Shown piece by piece: positions 49,771 to 59,808 of a DNA stretch of 64,000 bases. The stretch is from Rhizobium sp. Root1212 (GTDB lineage Bacteria; Pseudomonadota; Alphaproteobacteria; Rhizobiales; Rhizobiaceae). The stretch is from assembly GCF_001424985.1 (NCBI RefSeq), contig NZ_LMDA01000002.1, positions 61,600 through 125,599 on the forward strand. The letters are read 5' to 3'. Made by a program: the position numbers and the translations under genes. The first letter of the stretch is position 1; each line of letters opens with the position of its first letter. Below the pieces are notes generated by a model that was not told where the DNA came from, searched no databases, and saw only the letters and a program-made list of their open reading frames with translations.

Positions 49771-51363
49771 ATGAATATTTCCCGTTGGGCGAACTCGGTC
49801 GCCCTTGCCGCCGTGCTGGCCCTATCGAGCCCCGTCTGGGCCGCGACGCCCGCCAACACGCTGGTCGTCGCCGATGCGATCGACGATGTGATCACCCTTG
49901 ACCCCGGCGAGGTCTCCGAAGTCGGCGGCGTGCTGGCGTCCAACCAGATGTACCAGCCGCTGGTCAGCTTCGACGTCAGCGACCCGACCAAGATCGTCGG
50001 CGTGCTCGCCGAAAGCTGGACGGTTTCGCCGGATGGCAAGATCTATACCTTCAAGATGAACCCCAAGGCGACGTTCGCCTCGGGTAATCCGGTCACCGCC
50101 AGGGATGCGGAATATTCGTTGCGGCGGGTCGTGTTGATGAAGTCGCGCTCGGCTTTCATCATCACGCAGTTCGGCTTTACGCCGGAGAACGTCAACGATC
50201 ACATCAAGGCGACGGACGACCAGACGCTCGTCGTGGAAATCGGCGACACCTATTCGCCGAGCTTTCTGTTTTACTGCCTGTCCTCCTATGTCGGCGGCAT
50301 CGTCGACAGCAAGCTAGTCAAGGAGCATGAAACCAACGGCGATTTCGGCAATGCCTGGCTGAAAACCGCCAACTCGGCTGGCTCCGGGCCGTTCGTGCTG
50401 GCCAAATGGGAGCCGAAGCAGTCGATCCTGCTCAAGCGCAACGACAACTACTGGGGTGAGAAGCCCGGCGTCGAGCGGGTCTTCATCCAGCACAGTGCCG
50501 AAAGTGCCGCGCAGAGGCTGCTTCTGGAAAAGGGCGATATCGACATTGCCAACAAGCTCGGCCCCGATGATTTCGACGCCATTGCCGGCAATTCGGACAT
50601 CGCTGTCATGAACGGCCGCTCGGGCACCATCTATTATATGGGCCTCAATGTGCGGAATGAGAACTTGGCAAAGCCCAAGGTGGTGGAGGCGCTGAAATAT
50701 CTCGTCGATTACGACGGCATCGCCGGCACCATTTCCAAGGGCACGATGGAAGTCCATCAGACGCTGGTTCCCAACGGCTTCCTCGGCGCTCTGGATTACA
50801 AGCCCTACAAGCTGGACATCGAGAAGGCCAAGTCTCTGCTGGCCGAGGCCGGCGTGAAGGGCGAGATTTCGCTCGACACCGTCGTCTGGAATACGCCGCC
50901 CTATACCGACTTCGCCCAGGCCATCCAGGCAACGATGGCGCAGGCCGGCATCAAGCTGAACCTGCAGGTCGTCGATGGCCAGCAATGGCTGGATCGCTAC
51001 CGCAACCACAATCTGGACATCTGGCTCGGTCTGTGGGGACCGGACTATCCCGATCCGCATTCGAACGCCAAGGCCTTCGCGGTCAACAAGCAGGATGCGC
51101 CGGACGGGTCGGAAAGCCTCGCGGACCGTTTCGGCTGGGATGCCGGCGATCTCTCGAAGCAGGCAATGGCAGCCGTGCGCGAGCAGGATACGCAGAAGCG
51201 CAAGGCCATGTACGAGGCGATCCAGAAGACGCACACCGATACGTCGCCCTTCCTCTACATGTTCCAGCAGACGCGCAAGGTGGCCATCAATTCGAAGGTC
51301 AAGGGGCTGGTGCTCGGCCTGACCTTCTCCGATGATCGCTATTGGACGATCACCAAGGAATAG
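49771..51363 (+). CDS. Dipeptide/oligopeptide ABC importer, binding protein (family 5)
   Basis: A 530-residue periplasmic receptor with a signal peptide (ISRWANSVALAAVLALSSPV, cleavage after VWA near residue 27). The domain order of DppA/OppA is intact: NTLVVADAIDDVITLDPGEV, FKMNPKATFASGNPVTARD, GSGPFVLAKWEPKQSILLKR, WLGLWGPDYPDPHSNAKAF. GGAGGAGG lies before ATG 49771. It heads the five-gene operon and likely binds peptides or opine-like compounds, perhaps hydroxyproline-containing given the downstream genes. Confidence 0.92.
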   Translation: MNISRWANSVALAAVLALSSPVWAATPANTLVVADAIDDVITLDPGEVSEVGGVLASNQMYQPLVSFDVSDPTKIVGVLAESWTVSPDGKIYTFKMNPKATFASGNPVTARDAEYSLRRVVLMKSRSAFIITQFGFTPENVNDHIKATDDQTLVVEIGDTYSPSFLFYCLSSYVGGIVDSKLVKEHETNGDFGNAWLKTANSAGSGPFVLAKWEPKQSILLKRNDNYWGEKPGVERVFIQHSAESAAQRLLLEKGDIDIANKLGPDDFDAIAGNSDIAVMNGRSGTIYYMGLNVRNENLAKPKVVEALKYLVDYDGIAGTISKGTMEVHQTLVPNGFLGALDYKPYKLDIEKAKSLLAEAGVKGEISLDTVVWNTPPYTDFAQAIQATMAQAGIKLNLQVVDGQQWLDRYRNHNLDIWLGLWGPDYPDPHSNAKAFAVNKQDAPDGSESLADRFGWDAGDLSKQAMAAVREQDTQKRKAMYEAIQKTHTDTSPFLYMFQQTRKVAINSKVKGLVLGLTFSDDRYWTITKE

Positions 51364-51442
51364 AACCGGGCCTAACCGGAATTGCTCAAAGACCCGCGGA
51401 CGATTTTGTCCGCGGGCCGCTCATCAGCAGGCAGGTGCACCC

Positions 51443-52480
51443 TTGATTTTGCGGCTTCTGACATATTCGCGCCATGCCGGCGCCTGGGCGGCGACCGTGG
51501 CCATTACGCTTTTCGGCCTGGCGGTGCTGACCTTCGTGATCGGCCGTGTCGTGCCGATCGATCCGGTTCTGGCCATTGTCGGCGACAAGGCTTCACCGGA
51601 TGTCTATCAGCGGGTTTTCATAGAGCTTGGCCGCGACAAGCCGCTTTACGTCCAGTTCGCCACCTATGTCTCGGGGCTGCTGCATGGGGATTTCGGCCAG
51701 TCCTTCGTCACCAGCCGGCCGGTGCTGAGCGATCTGCTCGACTTTTTTCCCGCCACGCTCGAATTGTCGACCATCGGGCTTCTGATCGGCATGGTGCTCG
51801 GTATTCCCGCCGGTGTCGCCGCTGCCTACTGGCATGAGAAATGGCCGGATCATCTGGTGCGGCTGATCGCGCTGGTGGGCTATTCGGTGCCGGTGTTCTG
51901 GCTGGGACTGGTCGGGCTTTTCTTTCTGTATTTCAAGCTCGACTGGGTGTCGGGACCGGGCCAGCTGGATGTCTTTTACCAGGGCATCGTCGAAAACCGC
52001 ACCGGCTCGATCCTGATCGACAGCGCGCTTGCCGGCGAGTGGGAGGTGTTCTGGAATGCGATGAGCCACATCATCCTGCCGGCGCTCCTGCTCGGTTACT
52101 ATAGCCTGGCCTATATCGGGCGCATGACGCGGTCGATGATGCTCGACCAGCTCAACCGTGAATATGTGCTGACGGCGCGGCTGAAGGGGGCCAGCGAATT
52201 CGAGGTGGTGGTGGGGCATGCGCTGCGCAATGCCGCGATCCCGCTGGTCACGATCGTCGCGCTTTCCTATGGCAGCCTGCTGGAGGGGTCCGTTCTGGTG
52301 GAAACCATCTTTTCCTGGCCGGGCATCGGCAACTATCTCGCCTCATCGCTGTTCCGGGCCGATATGAACGCCGTCCTCGGGGGCACATTGGTCGTGGGCG
52401 CGGTCTTCGTCTTCCTGAACATGCTGTCGGACGCTCTCTACGGCGTCCTCGATCCACGCGCCCGAGAACACCTGTCATGA
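51443..52480 (+). CDS. Dipeptide ABC importer permease DppB-like
   Basis: A 345-residue permease. The start is TTG 51443 (ILRLLTYSRHAGAWAATVAI) with GGCAGG upstream; longer in-frame starts give a polar Arg-rich leader. A large periplasmic loop after helix 1 (VVPIDPVLAIVGDKASPDVY) is typical of DppB. EAA loop LTARLKGASEFEVVVGHALR. It overlaps DppC as ATGA (52477-52480). Confidence 0.92.
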   Translation: MILRLLTYSRHAGAWAATVAITLFGLAVLTFVIGRVVPIDPVLAIVGDKASPDVYQRVFIELGRDKPLYVQFATYVSGLLHGDFGQSFVTSRPVLSDLLDFFPATLELSTIGLLIGMVLGIPAGVAAAYWHEKWPDHLVRLIALVGYSVPVFWLGLVGLFFLYFKLDWVSGPGQLDVFYQGIVENRTGSILIDSALAGEWEVFWNAMSHIILPALLLGYYSLAYIGRMTRSMMLDQLNREYVLTARLKGASEFEVVVGHALRNAAIPLVTIVALSYGSLLEGSVLVETIFSWPGIGNYLASSLFRADMNAVLGGTLVVGAVFVFLNMLSDALYGVLDPRAREHLS

Positions 52481-53382
52481 GTTCCACCCTATCCATCGAA
52501 CCGATCTCTTCGCGACAGGCGCTGCGCATGGCGCGCCGGGCCGAGTTCAACCGCTTTGTCAGCCGCTTCAGGCGCAATCGGCTTGGCATGGCCGGTCTGG
52601 CCATTCTCATCTTGCTGGTGTTTTGCGCTATCTTTGCGCCGTTGCTTTCGACCCATGATCCGTATCTGCCGGACCTCGCCAAGCGCCTGTCGGCGCCGGG
52701 GGCGGAATTCTGGCTCGGTGCCGACGAGCTGGGGCGCGATATCTACACGCGCATTCTCTACGGCTCGCGTTTGACGCTGATGATCGTGCTGCAGGTGGTG
52801 GTCACGGCCGCGCCGGTGGGGCTTGTCGTCGGCGCGATTTCCGGCACCTATGGCGGCATCGTCGACAAAATCTTCATGCGGATCACCGACGTCTTCCTTG
52901 CCGTGCCGAAGCTGTTGCTGGCGCTGGCTTTCGTCGCCGCGCTCGGTCCCGGCATCTTCAACGCGGTTCTTGCGATTACGCTGACGGCCTGGCCGCCCTA
53001 TGCGCGCATGGCGCGGGCCGAGGCGCTGGTGGTGCGCAATGCGGATTATGTGAATGCCGCCCGGCTGGCCGGCGCCTCGCAGGCCTATCTCATCGTGCGC
53101 CACATCATGCCCATGTGCCTGTCGTCGGTGATCGTGCGCATGACGCTCGACATGGCGGGCGTCATCCTGATTGCGGCGGGCCTGGGCTTTATCGGGCTCG
53201 GCGCACAGCCGCCGCTGCCGGAATGGGGAGCGATGATTTCGACAGGCCGCAAATTCATCTTTGATCAATGGTGGGTGGCGACCATGCCGGGCATTGCGAT
53301 TTTCCTCGTCTGCCTTGGTTTCAATCTGTTGGGAGATGCGATGCGCGACCTTCTCGATCCTCATCTGAGGCAACGCGGATGA
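52477..53382 (+). CDS. Dipeptide ABC importer permease DppC-like
   Basis: A 301-residue permease with N-terminal cytoplasmic leader, then FGAPLLSTHDPYLPD-type periplasmic segment (here FAPLLSTHDPYLPDLAKRL), and GADELGRDIYTRILYGSRLT, the diagnostic DppC stretch. EAA loop YVNAARLAGASQAYLIVRHI. Overlaps the next ATPase gene by 4 bases (53379-53382). Confidence 0.93.
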   Translation: MSSTLSIEPISSRQALRMARRAEFNRFVSRFRRNRLGMAGLAILILLVFCAIFAPLLSTHDPYLPDLAKRLSAPGAEFWLGADELGRDIYTRILYGSRLTLMIVLQVVVTAAPVGLVVGAISGTYGGIVDKIFMRITDVFLAVPKLLLALAFVAALGPGIFNAVLAITLTAWPPYARMARAEALVVRNADYVNAARLAGASQAYLIVRHIMPMCLSSVIVRMTLDMAGVILIAAGLGFIGLGAQPPLPEWGAMISTGRKFIFDQWWVATMPGIAIFLVCLGFNLLGDAMRDLLDPHLRQRG

Positions 53383-54242
53383 GTGACAAGCCGCTGGTGG
53401 ACGTCGAAAACCTGCACATCGCCTTTCCGCGCGAGGATGGCGGATGGCATGAGGCGGTGCGTGGCGTGTCCTTCTCACTCCTCGCCCGCGAAAAACTCGG
53501 CATCGTCGGCGAATCCGGCTCGGGCAAGAGCCTGTCCAGCCGGGCGCTGCTCGGCGTGCTGCCGGAGCATGCGCGCATGAGCGCCGACCGGCTGCGCTTC
53601 GATGGCATCGACCTTCTACAGGCCTCCCCGCGGGAGCGGCGCAAGCTGCGCGGCGGGCGCATGAGCATGATCCTGCAGGACCCGAAATTTTCGCTGAATC
53701 CGGTTCTCAAGGTGGGGCGGCAGATCATGGAGGCGTTTCGCATCGGCTATCCGGCGCTTTCCGGGGCCGAGACGCGCCGCCGCGCCATCGACATGCTGGA
53801 GGCCGTGCATATCCGTTCGCCGGAACGGGTGATGGATCTCTATCCGCACCAGATTTCCGGCGGCATGGGGCAGCGGGTGATGATCGCCATGATGATGGCC
53901 CGCGAGCCGGAACTGCTGGTGGCCGACGAGCCGACCTCGGCGCTCGACGTCACCGTGCGCACGCAGGTCCTGTCGATCATGGACGAACTGGTGACGCGCC
54001 GGGGCGCGGGGCTGATCCTGATCAGCCACGATCTCAAGCTGGTCAGCCGGTTCTGTAACCGGGTGCTGGTCATGTATGCCGGGCGTATCGTCGAATCCCT
54101 GCGCGCCGACGAGATGCACAATGCGCGCCATCCCTATACGCGCGGCCTTCTCGCCTGCCTGCCGTCGATCCAGAGCACGGGCGATCCGCTGCCGGTGCTG
54201 CAGCGGGAGGCCGGCTGGGCCAATCCGGAGGGGCAGCCATGA
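53379..54242 (+). CDS. Dipeptide ABC importer ATPase DppD-like (short form)
   Basis: A 287-residue ATPase. Walker [10 protein letters not shown], signature QISGGMGQRVMIAMMMA (ISGGMGQR is the DppD form), Walker [15 protein letters not shown], switch His ILISHDLKL. After RHPYTRGLLACLPSIQ the protein ends, so the Cys-containing oligopeptide C-terminal tail seen in many DppD (~330 residues) is reduced. Overlaps DppF as ATGA (54239-54242). Confidence 0.92.
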   Translation: MSDKPLVDVENLHIAFPREDGGWHEAVRGVSFSLLAREKLGIVGESGSGKSLSSRALLGVLPEHARMSADRLRFDGIDLLQASPRERRKLRGGRMSMILQDPKFSLNPVLKVGRQIMEAFRIGYPALSGAETRRRAIDMLEAVHIRSPERVMDLYPHQISGGMGQRVMIAMMMAREPELLVADEPTSALDVTVRTQVLSIMDELVTRRGAGLILISHDLKLVSRFCNRVLVMYAGRIVESLRADEMHNARHPYTRGLLACLPSIQSTGDPLPVLQREAGWANPEGQP

Positions 54243-54967
54243 TCCGCGTTGAAAATCTCAATGTCACGTTCGGCGCCGCCACCGTCGTTCGCGACGTCAG
54301 TTTTTCGGTCGCAGCCGGCGAAAGTTTCGGGCTGGTCGGCGAGTCGGGGTCCGGCAAGTCGACGGTGCTGCGCACCATGATGGGCCTCAATCGCAGCTGG
54401 AACGGCACGATCGAGATCGAGGGCGCGCCCGTCAAATCGACGGGGCGAAAGGATCTGGCGCGGCGGGCGCAGATGGTTTTCCAGGACCCTTACGCGTCCC
54501 TGCATCCCCGTTTCGTCATCGCACGCACGGTCGCCGAGCCGATGCGGATCAATGGCATCGACAACAGCGAACAGCGGGCGCGCGAGTTGCTCGAAATGGT
54601 CGGTCTGCCGGGGGCGTTCGGCTTCCGCTTTCCCCACGAGCTGTCCGGCGGGCAGCGCCAGCGCGTCGCCATCGCGCGGGCCTTGGCACTGTCGCCGAAG
54701 GTGCTGCTGCTCGACGAGCCGACTTCGGCGCTCGACGTTTCCATCCAGGCGGAGGTGCTCAACCTGCTCAGTCGCTTGCGACGCGACCTCGGCCTGACCT
54801 TCGTCATCGTCAGCCATGATCTCGCGGTCATCGCGCATATGTGCGACAGGCTGGCGGTCATGCGCGACGCGCGCATCGTCGAAACGCTCGACCGGCGCCA
54901 GCTTCAGGAGGGGCGTCTGGTTGAAGACTATTCCCGTGAACTGCTGGCTGCCAGTGGTGACGTTTAG
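54239..54967 (+). CDS. Dipeptide ABC importer ATPase DppF-like (short form)
   Basis: A 242-residue ATPase with Walker [11 protein letters not shown]-loop [14 protein letters not shown], signature [12 protein letters not shown], Walker [14 protein letters not shown] and switch His [12 protein letters not shown]. It ends shortly after the nucleotide-binding domain, about 80-90 residues shorter than E. coli DppF. The two ATPases pair on the DppBC membrane core. 107 bases separate it from the proline-racemase-like gene, so that gene may or may not be in the same message. Confidence 0.92.
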   Translation: MIRVENLNVTFGAATVVRDVSFSVAAGESFGLVGESGSGKSTVLRTMMGLNRSWNGTIEIEGAPVKSTGRKDLARRAQMVFQDPYASLHPRFVIARTVAEPMRINGIDNSEQRARELLEMVGLPGAFGFRFPHELSGGQRQRVAIARALALSPKVLLLDEPTSALDVSIQAEVLNLLSRLRRDLGLTFVIVSHDLAVIAHMCDRLAVMRDARIVETLDRRQLQEGRLVEDYSRELLAASGDV

Positions 54968-55074
54968 CCGCAAGGGCTGGTTTTCATCCGCCCGTTTCCG
55001 GTAATCTTCCAAGTCGCCGCTCGCAGGCATCGGGCCTGCGGCGGCATCGATCAACGCAAGTGTCAGGTTCAATT

Positions 55075-56103
55075 ATGCGTAGTTCAAAACTCGTTCATGT
55101 CGTGAGTTGCCATGCCGAAGGAGAAGTCGGCGATGTGATCGTCGGCGGGGTGGCTCCGCCGCCCGGCGATACGGTCTGGGATCAGTCACGCTGGATCGCC
55201 GAGGACGAGACGCTGCGGAACTTCGTCCTCAACGAACCGCGCGGCGGCGTCTTCCGGCATGTGAACCTGCTGGTTCCGCCGAAGAATCCCAAGGCGCAGA
55301 TGGCCTGGATCATTATGGAGCCCGCCGATACGCCGCCGATGTCCGGCTCGAACTCGATCTGCGTATCGACGGTGCTGCTCGACACTGGCATCATTCCGAT
55401 GCAGGAACCGATCACCCGCATGACGCTGGAAGCGCCGAGCGGCCTGATCGAGGTCGAGGCGGAATGCCGCAACGGCAAGGCCGAGCGCATTCATGTGCGC
55501 AACGTGCCGTCCTTCGCCGACAAGCTCGATGCCAAGCTGGAAGTGGAAGGCATCGGCACGATCACGGTCGATACCGCCTATGGCGGCGACAGTTTTGTGC
55601 TCGTCGATGCGGCCTCGCTCGGCCTCAGCCTGCAGCCGGATCAGGCGCGCGATATCGCCCGCATCGGCGTGAAGATCACCGAGGCCGCCAACGAACAGCT
55701 CGGCTTCAAACATCCCGTCAACGACTGGAACCATATTTCGTTCTGCCAGATCACCAATCCCGTGCAGATGAAGGACGGTGTTCTCTGGGGGAAAAACGCC
55801 GTCGCCATCCGACCCGGCAAGATCGACCGCTCGCCGACCGGTACGGGCTGCTCGGCCCGCATGGCCGTTCTGCATGCGAGGGGCCAGATGAAGGTCGGCG
55901 ACAAGTTTGTCGGTCAGTCGATCATCGATACGGAATTCCATTGCAGCATCGACAGCGCGGTCGATCTCAACGGCAAATCGGCCATCAGCCCGATTATCGC
56001 CGGCCGCGCATGGATCGTAGGCACGCATCAGTTGATGGTGGATCCGGCAGATCCGTTCCCCGCCGGCTACCGGCTGTCGGATACCTGGCCGATGGATATC
56101 TGA
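55075..56103 (+). CDS. Proline racemase-superfamily protein with substituted catalytic positions
   Basis: A 342-residue protein with the fold of proline racemase, 4-hydroxyproline 2-epimerase and trans-3-hydroxy-L-proline dehydratase. Those enzymes carry one catalytic residue in M(C/S/T)GHG-type and a Cys in DRSPCGTGT. Here the first site is [11 protein letters not shown] (Ser in the Cys position, and GSNS for GHG-like) and the second is [16 protein letters not shown], with Thr at the usual Cys place and a Cys three residues on. Classic two-Cys racemase chemistry is thus excluded; dehydration or epimerisation by another residue set is possible. ATG 55075 has CAGG upstream. It converges on aconitase X, 31 bases away, whose family acts on cis-3-hydroxy-L-proline. 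Confidence 0.85.
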   Translation: MRSSKLVHVVSCHAEGEVGDVIVGGVAPPPGDTVWDQSRWIAEDETLRNFVLNEPRGGVFRHVNLLVPPKNPKAQMAWIIMEPADTPPMSGSNSICVSTVLLDTGIIPMQEPITRMTLEAPSGLIEVEAECRNGKAERIHVRNVPSFADKLDAKLEVEGIGTITVDTAYGGDSFVLVDAASLGLSLQPDQARDIARIGVKITEAANEQLGFKHPVNDWNHISFCQITNPVQMKDGVLWGKNAVAIRPGKIDRSPTGTGCSARMAVLHARGQMKVGDKFVGQSIIDTEFHCSIDSAVDLNGKSAISPIIAGRAWIVGTHQLMVDPADPFPAGYRLSDTWPMDI

Positions 56104-56134
56104 TCCCGGATGCGGCGTTTTCCGGCTGGCTCGC

Positions 56135-57817
56135 TCAGGCGAGCCACGCCGGCAGGCGCTGGGGTACGCGGCCGGTCACCGCCGCCTCGATGCAATCGGC
56201 AAGATTGCCGAAGCGCACGGTGCGGCCGGAAAGGCCGGGGCCGTAATGGGCATATTTGCCGGAATTGGTGATGAGGGTGCGGGTCTTCGGCGGGAAGACC
56301 GGCTCGGAGATCGAGCACCAGCAGAGATCGGGCAGGACCTGCACCCCGCTTGCCCTCAGCCGGGCCAGCACGTCGCCTGCTTCTGCCATCACATCGCGCC
56401 CGGCCGTGACGATCACGGCGACGCTTTCATGCAGCTTGCGGTCGCCAAGGGCATCTGCCAGCGTGCGACACTCAGAAGCCGAGGCATGGGGGCTGCCGAT
56501 CGCGACGAGTTCGACCTCGGCCGGTCCGTCGTTGAACATCGTCCAGGCGTCGGTCATGTCGGCGCGGGTGATGGATGCGCGGTCCGCCTCCGGCGCGGCG
56601 GCGTCCTCGGCCTCCGGCGTGACGCCCTCGATGTGCAGCATCGGGGCGGCGGAGGTGGTGCCGAAGGCGGCGCATAGCGCTTTCAGGTCGTCCCGCGTTG
56701 GCTTGCCGGCGGCAAGGCCGCGCAGGTGAGGAATGCGGTCGGGCGCGGCCCGGCCGGCGAGATAGCCGACGAGCGGCCAGAAGGCGTCGTCGATGTTTTC
56801 GGGCAGGTCCACGTCGATGACGCGCCGCGCCTTGCGGTGCTCTTCGAGATAGACGCCCGAGAGCGGCGCGCGGCCGGTCAGCGCAATCAGGAGATCGAGG
56901 AAATCGGGGTGCTTTGCCGTGCGGGCGCCGAGAACGGTGTTGGCAAAGATCACCGCATTCGATTCGGCCCAGGCGATGGCCTCGCCGGTTTTTGGGGCGC
57001 TGTCGAGCAGGTAGGGTGAGCAGGTGAAGGTCGGGCGGCAGCCCATGCGCACATAGGCGTCGGCGAGGCGGGCGGCCGGGTCGCCGAAATCCTGCGGCAC
57101 GCCCTGCTTTTCCCAGTTGGCGCGGTCGACGGAGATGGCGTTCATCGTGGTCGGCACGCGCACCTTGGCGCCCATGTCGGCCATCTTTTCCGCAAAGGTG
57201 AGGTTGGCGGGGCTTGCATAGATGCAGCCGTCGATATGGCCCTGAACCACGTCGATCAGCTTCGTCGCCCCCTGCTGCGCGGCCATGGCGGCGGTGATAC
57301 GCATTGCCAGCTGCACGGCGACGCCATCGCGGCCGTCGAGCATGGCGCGGTCGTCTTCCGTGAGGTCGAGCGCTGAGGTGGCGGGCGGCGAGACGGGGAT
57401 GGCCAGGCCGTCGGCGACGATTGCGGTGTCGCCGATCGTCGCCGTCTTCGCGCGGCAGAGCGCATCATAGGCTTCGTGCGACAGGCGCAACACCGGCAGC
57501 GACTTGCCGAACATTTCCGCGGCGATCAGCGCGCCGAGGGTCAGAACATCCTCCGCTTCGCTGAAGAGGAGGGCGGCTGGCGCGCGGCCGGTCAGGGCCA
57601 TGTCCAGCAGCACGCCGGAACCGGTGCAGGAGCCGCGGCTCGACGGCATCATAAGGATGCCGCCGGTAATCGTCACGCCATGCAGCGGGTGGTGCACGTC
57701 GATGACCCGGCCCGTCGCCGGATCGACGCCACCCCAGAAACTTAGCGCCTCGCCGGCTGCAATGATCGGACCGGAGGCTGTTCCGGCAAGAATGCTGCGG
57801 GCCGAGAGGTTTGCCAT
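56135..57817 (-). CDS. Aconitase X (fused subunits), probable cis-3-hydroxy-L-proline dehydratase
   Basis: A 560-residue protein joining the small swivelling domain (DUF126, residues ~1-140; [20 protein letters not shown], then the Ser loop [13 protein letters not shown]) to the large domain (DUF521, ~150-560; [34 protein letters not shown]). Type I aconitase X enzymes of this form dehydrate cis-3-hydroxy-L-proline; other members act in the mevalonate route of archaea. Cysteines at RPTFTCSPY and [11 protein letters not shown] could hold an iron centre. It is followed 10 bases... upstream by the DadA-like gene on the same strand, so the two are cotranscribed. Confidence 0.83.
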   Translation of the reverse strand: MANLSARSILAGTASGPIIAAGEALSFWGGVDPATGRVIDVHHPLHGVTITGGILMMPSSRGSCTGSGVLLDMALTGRAPAALLFSEAEDVLTLGALIAAEMFGKSLPVLRLSHEAYDALCRAKTATIGDTAIVADGLAIPVSPPATSALDLTEDDRAMLDGRDGVAVQLAMRITAAMAAQQGATKLIDVVQGHIDGCIYASPANLTFAEKMADMGAKVRVPTTMNAISVDRANWEKQGVPQDFGDPAARLADAYVRMGCRPTFTCSPYLLDSAPKTGEAIAWAESNAVIFANTVLGARTAKHPDFLDLLIALTGRAPLSGVYLEEHRKARRVIDVDLPENIDDAFWPLVGYLAGRAAPDRIPHLRGLAAGKPTRDDLKALCAAFGTTSAAPMLHIEGVTPEAEDAAAPEADRASITRADMTDAWTMFNDGPAEVELVAIGSPHASASECRTLADALGDRKLHESVAVIVTAGRDVMAEAGDVLARLRASGVQVLPDLCWCSISEPVFPPKTRTLITNSGKYAHYGPGLSGRTVRFGNLADCIEAAVTGRVPQRLPAWLA

Positions 57818-57827
57818 GGGGCGATTC

Positions 57828-59078
57828 CTAAAAACGTTGTGGTGAGAAGGACGCGATGTCGATGGTCGTCGGCCGGTCTGTCAAGAGATCGGCGACGAGG
57901 CGGGCGGTGCCGGCCGACTGGGTGAGACCGAGATGGCCGTGGCCGAAGGCGTAGATGACATCAGGCGTTGCGCGGGCGCGGCCGATGGCTGGCAGGCTGT
58001 CGGGCAGCGACGGACGGAAGCCCATCCACTGCACCCCGCCTTCAGGCTTCAGGCCGGGCAGGAAGGCGCGAGCCTTTTCCAGCATGGCTTGCGACCTCTT
58101 GAAATTAGGCGGCAGCTTCAGGCCGCCAAGCTCCACCGCGCCGCCGACGCGGATGCCGGTCGAAAGCCGGGTGACGACGAAGCCGTGGCCGCCGAAAGTG
58201 ACCTGCGTGCGCAGGTCGAAGGCCTCGGGCGGCAGTGTCGTATTGTAGCCGCGCTCGGTTTCGAGCGGGATAGCTTCGCCGAGCGTGCGGGCAACCTGAT
58301 GCGAGAAGGCACCGGCGCACAGCACGACCTTTTGCGCCCGCCGCGTGCGGCCATCGGCCGTGCGGATTTCGACGCCGCCCTCGATCGGGTGCAGTCTGGA
58401 GACCTCGACGCGTTCGATCGTGCCGCCCTTGGCGCGGAAATGATCGGCGAGCGCCAGCGTGTAGAGTTTCGGATCGGCGATGGAATACCAGCCGGGCGTG
58501 AAGGTGCCATGCGTGAAGCGCGGCGCAAGGCCGGGCTGGATCGCCGCCATGTCGGCAGCGCCCATGTGGCGGAATTCGACGCCATGCGCTTCGCGCGCCT
58601 TCCAGCCGGGCATCGAGGCATCCAGTTCGGCCTGGCTTTCATAGACCTGCAGATTGCCTTCCTTGCGCAGCATGGCAGCGGTGCCGGTCTGTGCGAGGAA
58701 GGGCTCAAGTTCGGCCTTGGACAGGTCCATCAGCGCGGTCTGCGCCGTGGTGGAATGGGCGACGCGGCTTGCCGAACAGGCGCGCCAGAAGCGGAACATC
58801 CACGGCGCGATCTGCAGCGCATAGGACGGCGGCACGCTGAGAGGCCCAAGCGGATCGAGCAGCCATTTCGGCGCCTTCTTCAGGATGCCGGGGGAGGCGA
58901 GCGGCAGGATATCGGTGAAGGCGAAGGCACCGGCATTGCCGGCGGAAGCGCCGGCGGCCGGGGCTTCGCGCTCCAGTACGGTGACGGTGAGACCACGCGC
59001 CTGGGCGGCGATGGCAGCCGACAGGCCGACGACGCCGGCGCCGATGACGACGACGTCGGGCTGAATTTCAGTGTTCAT
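57828..59078 (-). CDS. FAD-dependent D-amino acid dehydrogenase (DadA-like)
   Basis: A 416-residue flavoenzyme. The ADP-binding motif [20 protein letters not shown] lies at residues ~8-27, the second FAD stretch is [13 protein letters not shown], and the C-terminal FAD contact is [20 protein letters not shown]. Members oxidise D-amino acids, including D-hydroxyproline, passing electrons to the respiratory chain. It sits directly before the aconitase X gene and after an amino acid ABC ATPase gene (7 bases). In a hydroxyproline cluster it would be the D-4-hydroxyproline dehydrogenase step. Start is ATG 59078, with GTG one codon earlier as alternative. Confidence 0.87.
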   Translation of the reverse strand: MNTEIQPDVVVIGAGVVGLSAAIAAQARGLTVTVLEREAPAAGASAGNAGAFAFTDILPLASPGILKKAPKWLLDPLGPLSVPPSYALQIAPWMFRFWRACSASRVAHSTTAQTALMDLSKAELEPFLAQTGTAAMLRKEGNLQVYESQAELDASMPGWKAREAHGVEFRHMGAADMAAIQPGLAPRFTHGTFTPGWYSIADPKLYTLALADHFRAKGGTIERVEVSRLHPIEGGVEIRTADGRTRRAQKVVLCAGAFSHQVARTLGEAIPLETERGYNTTLPPEAFDLRTQVTFGGHGFVVTRLSTGIRVGGAVELGGLKLPPNFKRSQAMLEKARAFLPGLKPEGGVQWMGFRPSLPDSLPAIGRARATPDVIYAFGHGHLGLTQSAGTARLVADLLTDRPTTIDIASFSPQRF

Positions 59079-59085
59079 CACGGTC

Positions 59086-59808
59086 TCAATGCGTTGCGGC
59101 GAGGAAGGTTTGCAGCTCGGGGTTCTTCGGCGCGCCGAACAGCTCTTCCGGCGGAGCGATCTCGGCCATCACGCCCTTGTGGAAGAATGCGACGCGGTCG
59201 GAAACTTCGCGGGCGAACTTCATTTCATGGGTAACGCAGATCATCGTCATGCCTTCGGAAGCAAGCATGCGCAGCGTGTCGAGCACTTCGCCGACGAGTT
59301 GCGGGTCGAGCGCCGAGGTCACTTCGTCGAACAGCATGTAGGCCGGCGACATGGCGAGCGCACGGGCGATCGCCATGCGCTGCTGCTGGCCGCCCGACAT
59401 GCGGCTTGGATAGACCTTGAGCTTGTCGCCGAGGCCGACATGAGTAAGCTGCTTGACGGCCATGGCTTCTGCCTCGGCCTTCGACTGGCCGAGCACCTTG
59501 ACCGGCGCCAGCATGACGTTTTCCAAGACGGTCAGATGCGGGAAGGCATTGAACTGCTGGAAGACGATGCCGAGCTTGCGGCGCAGCTTGTTGAGGTCCG
59601 TCGCCTTGGCATGAACATCGGTGCCATCGACGACGATGCGGCCGGCATCGATGGTCTCAAGGCCGTTGATGCAGGTGAGCAGCGTCGACTTGCCCGAGCC
59701 CGAGCCGCCGATGATGGTCAGCACCTCGCCTTTCTGCACGGTGAGATTGATACCCTTCAGGACTTCGAGCTGACCGAAGGATTTGCGGACGTTTTCGATC
59801 TCAATCAT
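59086..59808 (-). CDS. Amino acid ABC importer ATPase (GlnQ/HisP-like)
   Basis: A 240-residue ATPase with Walker A GGSGSGKST, Q-loop IVFQQFNAFPH, signature MSGGQQQRMAIA, Walker B MLFDEVTSALDPQ and switch His CVTHEMKFA. The start MIEIENVRKSFGQLEVLKG at ATG 59808 overlaps the permease gene end (stop 59801-59803); the ATG at 59826 is a less usual alternative. It serves the two permeases and binding protein upstream in one operon. Confidence 0.93.
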   Translation of the reverse strand: MIEIENVRKSFGQLEVLKGINLTVQKGEVLTIIGGSGSGKSTLLTCINGLETIDAGRIVVDGTDVHAKATDLNKLRRKLGIVFQQFNAFPHLTVLENVMLAPVKVLGQSKAEAEAMAVKQLTHVGLGDKLKVYPSRMSGGQQQRMAIARALAMSPAYMLFDEVTSALDPQLVGEVLDTLRMLASEGMTMICVTHEMKFAREVSDRVAFFHKGVMAEIAPPEELFGAPKNPELQTFLAATH

